From Spinacia oleracea (taxonomy: Eukaryota > Streptophyta > Magnoliopsida > Caryophyllales > Amaranthaceae): a DNA stretch of 64,000 nucleotides. The notes below the pieces were generated by a model that was given only the letters and a program-made list of their open reading frames with translations, made no database searches and had not been told where the DNA came from. Shown piece by piece: positions 22,501 through 34,500 of this stretch (the stretch's first letter is position 1; each line of letters opens with the position of its first letter). Position numbers and translations under genes: made by a program. The stretch covers positions 66,146,398 through 66,210,397 of the forward strand of contig NC_079487.1 of NCBI RefSeq assembly GCF_020520425.1, in the 5' to 3' direction.

Positions 22501-25500
22501 AAAGTCCTCCAAATTATGAATTTTCCTCATTGTGACATATTTAAGCTTTTTCTTTTCAGTCACTAAACCAGTTTGGCTTCTGCAAGCTACAGATCTTTCT
22601 CCAATTACTGCTATACAACTAATTGATTGCTCTAATGTACTTTCAGCTAGCAAATATTATATGGGGTGAAGGTAGAGAAGCTGACGATCATATTGTCCCT
22701 TATCAAAAAGATATTGAGACAAAACTGCTGTCAAATTATGGTGATAATGACGAAAAAACATTGACCGAGAATTCAAAAAGCGAGGCTGCTGCAAAAAACC
22801 CATCTACCTCCAAGTTGATTTTAGACGGAAGTAAAAGAGATAAGAATGGTTGTTTGCCTGCTTCAGGAGCAGTTGTTGATTTCCAACATTTGCCTTCATT
22901 TACTGCTTCAAAACCTGACGACAATGGCATAGGTACTAAAATATCTCTTCAGTAGTAGTGGTAGGGATGGCAACAGAGTGGGTGAGCAAGCATTTCACCC
23001 CTGTCTGATGTCTAGACATTTGGTCTTAGCATACCAGGATCTATTTAGGAATATTTTTTTAAAAGCCATGATAACTATTATGGATATGCTGGCATGAACA
23101 TAAGAGTTCCATGCGGGCTATCAGCTCCTCAATCTCTTAGCATTTTTTTTTGTGTGCGAATGCTGCAATGTAATTCTGTAACACAATTAGGTACCTGGCT
23201 GCACAAGATCCACTTAGTGAATTTGTATCTTAAAATTCTTATGCCCCGTAAAGAAAGAGACTTAAGTATTCGGGCAGTTGCAAAGAAATAATCTTCTACT
23301 TATCGCCACTGTCAGGTGTCTTCTTGTGTTAAAATACTTCCTGACACTTGGTAGTTTCTTTGCCAAGTACATTCCTCGGCTAGTTTTTGAATTCATATTT
23401 TCCTCTTAGTTTAAATTACCTGATGTTACCCTTTTTCCTCCCTGTCACAAAATAGAGTTTGTGCTGTCCTTAGTTCTGAAGAATTTATTTGATACGTGAT
23501 TTCTGATTTTGGCAAAATACCATCCTTGCAGCTAAAAAAAGTCAGCTAGATGTTGGTCCTCAAAGTTCCCGGAATCATCATGAGGACAAGGAGCTTGGTG
23601 ACTTTGTTGGAAACAGCTGGGCTAGCATTGGGAGTTTTGAAGATCTTGATCGGATATTCAGGTAATAAAAACTGTCCTTGCTCCTGCCAGCTTTCGGTTG
23701 TACATATGTATGTGTATCTATCATTGTCTAGATTGGCCTTGTTCTGTGGACTGATTCTAGCTAAGTTACTTAGAAAAAACGTTTGGTGTTTTAATGTGTG
23801 CATGTTTTTGGGGTAATGCTTCTTTAACTAAATGAAACATTTCACTGAATTAAAGCAAATCCTTGTGTAAAGGATAATTATCTACAAGAGAGCAAAAACG
23901 GAAAAGAAAATTTTGACTACCACACTTACCGTTCACATTGACACTGTGGTGTCTGATCTTTCTGGAGATACCATTTGTAAAAACCCATAACAATCTCGAA
24001 ATTGCACTGAAGCCTCAATCTGCATTTTGTTGATCCAATATCCTTTATGGCTTAACACACTCACTGACTATATCAACACAATTTTTTTCTGATCTAGAAA
24101 TGACAAATTGGATGCCTGGTCCATTTTATAAAGGAATCTTCCATCTAAATCCATCCATAAGTTGAGGCATTATTCCCAAAATCGACCTTAAGTGAAAAAA
24201 TAATTTAACAACGCATTCCTTAGTGCCTAAACTCAAAGCCACACATAATCACTAATGATCCTAATTGGCTCTTAAACTAACCTAGCTTACCCCAGCTTTC
24301 AATTGTACCGAACTACCCCCAGGCTGAGTGGTGGACGTGGAAGTTGGTTCTTCAAAAAATTGATTGCAAATCTTAACACATGGGCTGTGTGAATTTTTTA
24401 TCAGATTGGCGGATTCCGACTGGATATTATTGCACAATCGTTGGCCATCAACCACCTTGTTAATAGGTGTTAAGCACTTCAGCTTAAGGATTATATGCCT
24501 GATGGATATACTTGTAGTATGTTTACTTATCAAGTGAATTAATAAAAATGTGTAAAAGCACATTCCTTTTACAGGTGTTTCCCCCTAAACTACTGTTCAG
24601 AATTCAATCCTAAATAATCTTCGATTAGCGTTGTTCGGTAGTTCTGAACTCTCTAAGACTCTAGGTACAACTCCGTTGTTCTTTATCTCTCTGTTCCATT
24701 TTATATGTTTCTCTTTTTCTTTTTTTTTCTATCTCTTAGTCAGCTCTTCTTAATATGCCTCAACTGTCAAACCCCCCATCGTCTCTTCCTTTTTTCATCA
24801 ATATAATTATTTGATAATTTCTAATCTGATCTAATTTCTAAAAAATATTCTTTGGAAAATTAATGGAAGCTGAGACTTAAATTTATGTTGGATCCATGAT
24901 ATTGTGTTGATTATACATTAAAGAATATTGGAAAAATACTACTACCATTGTCGTAAAGTACTCTTCACATTTTCGTGTTATTTGTCCCAAAATACTCTTT
25001 CCACTTCTATTTTTGGAATGATCCACTAATATTTTAATACCTCTCTTTTCAACTACCAGAACGTTAGGGTCACCAACTCTTTCTCATTCAATAAAGACAG
25101 TATCCCACTAACTCCTTGAACATTAAGTTTTTTAACAAATTGACTATTGATGACCAACCTCTAACTTATCTCCTACTATAAATAAATGATAAATGTGTAG
25201 TATTTTGCCACGAAGGAAGTAAGAGTCAAGAGTGCTGAGAATATTTGCAAGTATTGAAGAATATTGAGAAATAGTAGCAAGCAGTTAAAAGTAGCGGGAG
25301 GACTGAAAATAGAATTGCTTAGCATCAGTGTAAGGGGGAGGGGAACTTTAGGTAGTTGCATTATGATTCTGTTATTAGTGACTTGATTAATAAGCTAGCT
25401 ATTTTGTTAGGGGACTATATAGAGTGCAAATTAGATAGAGAAATCATATTGAATATTGATCAGAGTTATAATTAGATATTACTCCCTCTGCCTAAAAGAT

Positions 25501-28500
25501 TGCCCCATATAACATAAACGGATATCCTTATTTGTTTGCCACATCCCTTATTTTGTTTGTGGTCCTCACATGTTTCTGCTTACACACTATTATTTAATTT
25601 AACTAAAAGACAAATCTATTTATACATTTGCTCTTGGGAGTACCCAATTCTTTATAAAATGAATATAAATATTTGGGGTAGCCTTTTACGGTCGGAGGGA
25701 ATACATTGTTAATTGGAAGAGAATCAGGCCTCTCGAAAGCTTGAATATCATTTACATTTTCTGTAATTTCGAGTTTCTAATCAATCATCTTCTTTTTCCG
25801 GTTTTCCCTTAAATTCTGCCATTAATGGTGTCTAAGCTAAGTTTATTCTTATGAAGAATATTACACCACACAATTTTGGAGGAATGTTGTTCATGGTTAA
25901 GTTACCAGGAGCTCTTCTTTATATGATTTTAGGTTGGTGGATTGAGTAAGAAAGACGTTCATCAGTGGATGAGGCTCAGGGAGTTGTTGGCTTGTTGCTA
26001 ATAGCTTTAGGATTAACGAGCGTTTCGGAACACTTGACTACAATTATGCAAAGTGGGACAATGAACTTCATGAACCTTTGCATGCCCAGACTTAGCTATG
26101 TCAAAGGTCTTGAGGTTAGGCATAACGATATAAGTGTAATAGCACTTAAGTCGGGAATTAGTAAAGTACAGATTTTAGTGTTGAACTTAGATAACAGAAG
26201 CATGTTAGGAACGGACACCTAATGGTCTTGAGGTTAGGCATAACGATATAAGTGTAATAGCACTTAATTCGGGAATTAGTGAAGTACAGATTTTAGCGTT
26301 GAACTTAGATAACCGAAGCATGTTAGGAACGGATACCTAATAAAATGTTGCAGCTTATTCCAAATTAGGCCCCTTGTTATCTTCTTTATTTGTTTATTCA
26401 GTCATTTGCACTTCATCATTTGATTTATTTTCCATGTGTGCATGACAAGTTGACAACTCATTTTATACTTCTCCTTATGCCTTCATTCTTTCGCGCAATG
26501 AATTTCATTATCCCTTTTATGTTTTATTGTTAAAGAATTTTCTTGATGGAGTAAACAAAATTCTGAAAATTTGTGATATATCCACCTGACAGAGTATTCT
26601 CACAAGTGATGATTTTGCAGCAACGATGACATAGATGGAAACACAAGTCTTGGAAGCACAGATGAGCTTTGGTCATCACCTAAGGATCTCATAGTTGAGG
26701 TAGCTAAATCCTCATCTGCAGTTCTAGGTTCTACAAATTGGGAATTTGGAGCATTAGGCAACTCCTCTGCTAATATTAAAATCAATTCCAAATATTTGCA
26801 CAATGAAAACCCCTGTGTAACACCTGGCTGCCAAAAAGCTGATAGCGTCTCCCCTTACCCTCACCAGACCATTGGTAGACATGTGGAACAAGAAGAATAT
26901 GCCGTGGATAGTACAGGGTTGGTTGAGGAAAAGGTACAACCAGTTAATCGTGTGAAACTGATCATATTTGTTCTTCACATTCCGTGAGGCTTATCATAAA
27001 ATGCTTTAATTGGTCACTGTAATATACTGTATACAGCTAGGTTTGGGCGTTACTGTAAAGACTCCAATTGATGCTCATATTGCTGCTGAAAATATTGCAT
27101 CTTCAAACAAGCCTACCGAAAAGGTAAAGCATTCTCTTAGTGAAAGAATACAAAAATATTATCTGTGCATTGTATGCATTCTTGCTGAACTTTTACGAAA
27201 TTCTTAATAAGCAACCAGCGTAACCAGATGGAATTTGAATGATTCTTTCCGTTCACCCTATCTAGATGGTTAAAGACTAGAGATTGTAAACACCATAAAA
27301 GCTGCAAGAAGTGAAATACTATGATGGATCTGAAAAATAACTGTCCTGCACACAAAACATCTATAAAAATGAGATCAATTGCTGTCTAATTTGTCTGAAT
27401 CTGTTAATAATACTTGGAAGTCAAAACCATATCCCAGGTGAAGGATTGGACATTCATTAAAAAGTTAGATAGAGCAATCAAGTAGAAAATGAGAAGAGAG
27501 CGGGTGGTTTTTTCTTGAGGGTAAATATCACATTTTGAATCAAACTGCCAATTCACATGCAGGGATTGGAACTACTTTTGTATGGATTGGTATGGAGATC
27601 AATGTTAAGCCAATCTGTTCCTGTTTCTATTCCTTCCAATGTCAAAAGAATATACTACAAGATCTTTTCAGCGATAGAAATTAAAAATGAAGTTAGTAAG
27701 TTATTAATACATTAATTCAAGCATAACAGACCAAACCTTTAAATAGTGAATCGATGTAATACTCATGCCCTTATATGACGAAAAATCTAAATTGTAGTAC
27801 TAATGTAAAAAATTAAACATATAAAATATTTTCACTTTTTTATTTTGCTCGCAATGTATTGCCTAACCACGTGCACTTCTTCACACAATCGATTTGCAGC
27901 ACATAACTAACAGTCTAACACTATAGGAATCTCCTGGATTAAGATATTCAATTGGTGTAGGTAACACCCACAAAAAAGCTTTTGTTCCAGAGTTGAGAAT
28001 TCTTTTTCCATGAGCCAATTACGTCTATTAGTCTACATAAACTTAAACAATTTATTTTTTAATGTAAAACTCAATATGAGCGAATTATAATCATAAGAGT
28101 ATTTAGTTATAGTAGATTGATACTTGTTGAAATACTGATTATATCAGTAGCTAAGAAGTCTAAATTGCGTTGGGCAAGGTCGAATCAATAACCTACAAAA
28201 CCAAATAAAATATTGATTTTCCCTTAAAAAATTATATATTAGTTTTGCCCTTCGATCTTGCGTATCTTGATCTTCGTTTTCGTCCAATATAGAACTCTAG
28301 AACTACGCATATTATTTTACCAACATTATTAATCAACCTTATTATTATTTATTTTTGTTGGTCCTACATCTTCAGTGATTTCTGCTATTTTGTATTGAAC
28401 ATTTATCTTTTACAGAGCAAAGCGTAATCGTGAAAAGTGAATACTAACATTTTAGTGTATAATTTAATGCATTTTAGTATTTTTTTTTATTTACTCTTAA

Positions 28501-31500
28501 TCTTGAAAAGTGAATACTACATGTATTATTTGCATATTTTACTGAATAATTATGGTCACTAAATAATCTTGTTTTGACTTTTTTCCAATCAGATTGATTT
28601 CCTAATTAAAAAAATAGCATAAGTTGCAAATTTGTATTAAAATTTCCTTAAGTCTTGGCATTAATTAATATTTAATAAAAATATATTTAATTCAAATAAT
28701 GAATGAGGGTAATATAGACTATTCTACAGAGGATGGGGACACCAAAATGTCATTTTATTATAATGACCCCAAGAGTTCCCTTATTGAATAGAGATATTAA
28801 AATCTCTTGCTTTTTGAATCCGAAGGAGAAAACCTAAAGTTTCTGCCTAGAGAATAGAAATAGAACCACATTGTTTAGCATGACATTGAATTTAAATTTT
28901 CCATAAGGTCTCTTGTTATTAACCAATACAGAGTAGTAGATATCTTAATTTCTGGAGTTTAAAATACTGTTCAAAATTTTCCATAAGGTCTCTTGTTATT
29001 AACCAATACAGAGTAGTTGATTTCTTTATTTCTGGAGTTTAAAATACTGCTCCTCAAAATTTGTTACAAGATGTATCCTCCTAATGTTATCTTTCACCTG
29101 TCATCTTGAAATAGTGTGCACTTTTCCAGGGGGCATTAGTTTTTTGAAATCTGTCCTCCTCATTGATGTTTCTTTATCTTTCCTACAGGACAAATGGTCT
29201 GAAACTCAGTCACAACATGAGCAGGCAACTGACAGAATAACTGATACCAGACTACGGCGGGATGTATTTAACACATGGCCATCATCTGCAGAAAATGTTC
29301 CACAGTTCAGTCATCAATCTGCTTCAACTTCAGTCCCTGGTCAACATCAGTTGTCTCGGGAACTTATGCCTATTCCATACCATCAGTTCTCATCTCCATA
29401 TGGTGCTCCTTATGCATATGGGAATTTCACCAATCAATATCCAGCCATGTGCATGCTGAAACAAACAGAAGATGAGCATCAGTATACTCTGTCTAGTTCT
29501 GAAGTTAGGCCTGGTGATATAACTACTGTGAACAACCCTGTTGTGACTACTACAAAACCCCAAAAGATGACACCCCAAGAGAAGATTGAAAAATTGAGGA
29601 GGCGTCAGCAAATGCGAGCAATTCTTGCAATTCAGAAACAGCAGCTACGTTTAGGTCACCAAGCTTCAAGTGAGGATTACTCCCATTCTCGTAAGAGATG
29701 CCTGGAGGATCACGTCCGTCATATGGAAAAAACTGATAATGAGGCAGGAGAGATCTTGAGCACTGTACCACGCTATGATCCAGGTTCCCCAACCAAAGGG
29801 GACGATTCCAGTATGATTTCCAACATCGACGACTGTTCAGTGGAGGACACAGTTCTCTACCAGCTTCAAGATATAATATCAAGAGTACGCCAATGTTATA
29901 CTCTCCTTGTTCCATAATTTTTGGTAAAATCTTTTATTTTCAGTTGTCCCCAGATATGATTGAAATTTCATTTGAGTCATTATTAAGTTTTGCGCAAGTA
30001 AGCAGGTAGACAAAGCACTTATTGCATATTTCACCTTTTTATAAATATGTATCAGGCATTGTAATTCTTATAGGATGACACATAGAAATTTTTTGTTCAT
30101 CTGGATAATGTCAAGTAAATCTAAAGGAAGCTCCCTTTTCTTCCTTTTAATTTTTGTTTTTCTTTTTGACGGGAAGCTCCTTTCTTATATGCAGCTGGAT
30201 ATGAAGATAAGGCTGTGTATTAGAGACAGCTTATATCGATTGGCTCATAGTGCAACACAAAGACACCATGTTAGTGATACAAGTAGTAAAAGGAGCAGCA
30301 CTTTTGAGCCCGACTTTGTAAAGGAAGAAACAAGCAGTCATGACAGGTTAGGAAGTTAAACCTGTTCGATTCTTATTTGTTTAATGGTTAATTAGTTCAT
30401 GTTTATCACTGCCATATTATTTAATTTTGCCTGAACTTGATTTTTAGATTTCTAAAACATGTGCATGAACAAGTTTCTGTTTAATACAAGGAAAGAGAAT
30501 CTATTCTCTATATTCCGGAAAAAAAAATGATCTTGGAGCTTTGCAATTCCTGATGTCTTATTTGAGCCTTATTCAAACTGATCCCTCGTGCTAATTTTAA
30601 TTTTTTTTTTACTTTCCAATTTCTCTTGTGCACATAGTTTTAAGAGCATTAAAACTAAGGTAATGGGCATTGTTTTTTAATTTTTTCAATTGAGGTGAGA
30701 GAAATTAGGGACCATATTATTTAGAGAGAAGATGGATGAAAAAACATGGAGGAAAGCAAAACATTTCTATATTAAGTAGACCTAATTGAAGACAGAATTA
30801 AGTTTTTGTTTTGGGACTAACGGAGTATTAACAGAACTGGGAAGTGTTGCCGGTAATGCTAAAATGCCACGTGATCCCACACCACCATCTCGAGACCCTT
30901 TTAATGTAGTATTCCGTTTACTTTCTAACCAATGCAACCAAGTCACTGCCATTACACACACCTTTAGAGTACCTTTGTAGTTTTACCCTCTCGCTACCAA
31001 ACTAGTTTACCTGTATATGGGCCATCAGAAAGGCAGAACACATTGCCAAATTTATAAAATATAAATCCTACGACCATAACATACTGTGCATCTCATAATG
31101 AAGGAAGAGATGAGAACCGGAGACAACATGTTTGGTTCTATGAAAAAAAATATAATACAAACATTAGGGGACAAATATCTGGCTGCTGGCATGCAATTGT
31201 CTAGGGTGTTCAACTTATGCAAAATTATTGTCCACACAGTAGGACATGTTTTTTAGGCTTCCAAAACCGAGGCCATGTCTTATAGATCTGTGATTCATTT
31301 TATTAGAAAAGTGTAGGACTCTAGGATTCCTAAAACAGTAGCCACATCTTCTAACTCTATATATCACAGATTTCTTTGGAATTAAGGTTCCATGACGAAT
31401 AGTGGCCTTACCAGACCACGACATTGGAGATAAGAACTGGGTTAAAGGTAGATCAGAAATAAGACAGCGAAAAAAGGATAGAACAAGAGTTATCTCCTAT

Positions 31501-34500
31501 TCAAGAAACTCTTTAAACCCCATAGTAGCCCCTTTACCCACCTGAAACTTGACCAAGGTCCAAGGGAATGAATAGAGAAGATGCGTTCCCGACAAACTTC
31601 CACGGGAATAGATAGGATAAATTAGCAATAGCGTATACTTGATCACCTTGAGAAAAATAGAGGCAGATTCCAAAAGAAACATCCATAACCACTGTCTTAC
31701 TAAAGAGCTGATCTTTGACGCACCATTACCAAAATTAAAACCCTATTTCCTTGGTTGACAGACGAAATTCCAATCAACAAAATAATCATACTACATAGTT
31801 CAATCCCGTGAAATAAAAGGGTAACTTCTTCACGACTTCACTGTTTTTTTCTTTTTTATCTTTGGTAACTGACGAAATTTTTTTGGTAAATAAAAAAATC
31901 ATTTCGTCAAGTAACAGTTATACAACCTAATCCCATACGTTGCAGCAAACGAACCTGCTAGGCAGGATCCTTTGCTATCAGAGAGGGAAAAAAACCTAAC
32001 CAGGCCTAAAATACCAAGCAAGACTAGTTACAGGCTAGTAACCCAGTCCCTATCTTTACAGTTCACTCGTTTTCCTATGAACTCTATTCTACACTTTACA
32101 ATGTACTTGACATCCTTTACAATGTACTAAAGAAAAGTGATTCTACCAAATCACCCCATACCTTTTCTTATCTAATTTTTTTGACCTTATTTAGCAAAAA
32201 CTAATGATTAAGTACATCAAAACAAAACAAGCGAACATTTTTTTCAGAAAACAAAAATTCTCTCTATTTCCCCATTTCCGTGGCAGCCACCACAGCCAAT
32301 ATCCCTCCGTTAGCTGTTAGACTACCCCCATTACCATCTCCCTCCCGAAAACTGCTAGATCTCAACCCACTTCCTCAGAAACTGCCACACTACCACCTAC
32401 CTCCCCTCAAAAACTCAATGACCTTGGCACTGCATCCTCTTCTATGCCCTCAGTTCTCCGGCGTCCCTCTTCCACTATCCCCTCAAATCTCTGGCGTCAC
32501 CCAGCATCCAAGCTAACATTTTCATCCCCTCCGCCTTCAATCTTTCTGCTGGGATTTCTCTTTCCTCTCAAGTGAACCGCTGACATTCTCTCCTTTTCCT
32601 CCTCCCCCTGAAGCGGTGAAAGGTCAATTGTTATGGTTTGAATGGTAAGAGAAAACAAGAACAACTGTTTTGAAAGTAAGGGAAAGTAAGAACAATCAGT
32701 TTGTTTTCTTATACAATTACGATAAAACAAAATAATTTGTGCTACATACAAATGCAATTCCATTACTGTCAGGCTTGGTTAGAGATCTTATTTATTACAC
32801 TTCCAACAATACTAAAAAAAAGTAAGTAGGGTTCACAAGTTCTCCATTACCTTTTGTCGATTCTGGTTTCGAAGTTTGGGTAGGTTAATCGTACATATTA
32901 AACTTCTTAGAATGTAAATGATACAAGTATATTTCTTTTGTGAAACAAATATGCCATTGTTTGCATGTATTAATAAGAAATTTTTGGGAAACAAACCCAC
33001 TAGTATAGTTTTGTTTCTTCTTTATTCACTTTGGCAAACCACTACACCCTCTGTATTTTAAAAGAGATTAAAAAGAGATACACTTTGACCGACATATAGT
33101 TTTAGGAGAGTGAGTTGAATTTATTAAAATAAGATGAAAGTGGGGTAGTGGGTGAATTATATATTATAGTAAAATTATTATGTGAGTAAGTGTGGGGACC
33201 ACAAGAAAGAGAGAAATATTAATATAACTGGAAGTGGGGACCAATACATGTCAAAAAAAGAAAGTATATCTCTTTTTAAAATATGGCCGTTTAAGGAAAG
33301 TGTATCTCTTTTTAAAATACGGAGGGAGTATTATTTTTCAGCACCAAAACACATATTAAAATAAATATATGAGTTAAAAATTAATTCCATCTTAGTACTT
33401 GTTTACCACAGTTTGCTATTTTCTTTTGGTTTAAAAACACAATATGGCCAACCTAGGATGCTCGGACTCGGGTACGGGTGTCGGACTCGGGTAAGGGATC
33501 CGAGTGTCGGACATGAGAAACTCAAAAATCAAGGACTCGGGGACACGTTTCGAAAGGGTCCAAAACTGGTATTTGGACTCGGGGACACGGCAATGCAAAA
33601 AAAAAATAAAGATTTTATATTTTTATTTGCAGATATTTTTTTTTTAAAGTACTGGTTTTTTTTTTTTTTAAATATACATAATTTCAGTATTATGGAGGAG
33701 TAGGTGAGAAGTCAAACTCCTTGGTTGGATAAATATACCATACTTTATTGCTGATATTAAATAAAGTAAAAAACAGAAAAAGAGACATAATAAAAGGACT
33801 CAAGAGTCAAGAATACCCCACCAATAAAGTTAAAAAACAGAAAAAGAGGTAGAAGAATCAGTAATGAATAAAATGAGAGATGAAAATCACGTGACTTTCT
33901 TCCATTACCCAACCCCACATAAAAAAATAAAAATAGAAACCAGAACCAGAACCAGCACAATGTCCATTTTTTTTTTTTAAAAGGTCGAAGAGAAGGTGAA
34001 GACAGCCACCCTTCGCCGGAGAAGAAAACGAACAAGTCACTGGTTTCAATCTACTCGGATTTTTTGGCCGAACAAAAGCCCTAAGGTTTCGGCTCTTGAT
34101 TTGTTGTTTTCTTCCTTCAATTTTAGATCTAGGGTTAGCGAGTTGCCGAGTCCACTTTCTCTCCGGCGGGTCCGATCCGGATTCCGTGTCCGTACCCGGG
34201 TCGCGTCGTGTCGACACCGGTACGGAGGGGTGGTGAGCCGAGTCCGAGCATCCTAGTGGCCAACCACATGTCTTGTTGCTATTATCTTTTGTTAACAAGA
34301 CATAACATATCCATCTTAGATTCTCATTACATGTTTTCAACAGTTTTTTATCAGTGAGGAATAGCTTTGATTAATTAAACACCAACCAAACATTCAATGA
34401 ATAAACCAATTCTGAGGGGGTTACGTTCTAGGAAGGGCCTACAGAATCCCAGAATTGTAACCATGGTACGTACCTGAAAACCAGGACACTGACAAATTAC

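Larger units (their letters stand above)
23662..26620 (+). other. LNK2-like intron 3 with two MITEs and a tandem duplication
   Basis: This 3.0 kb intron carries Stowaway-type elements at 24942-25219 and 25482-25701 and a 118-bp tandem duplication at 26107-26342. No separate gene is seen. Confidence 0.75.

Noticed and set aside
32280..32516. Pro/Leu-rich ORF in LNK2-like intron 7
   Set aside because: Low-complexity CT-rich sequence with no motif or splice support.
33858..34340. 160-codon minus-strand ORF in LNK2-like intron 7
   Set aside because: It runs through both hAT element ends and into the flank, with no recognisable domain. It is best explained by the GC-rich element.
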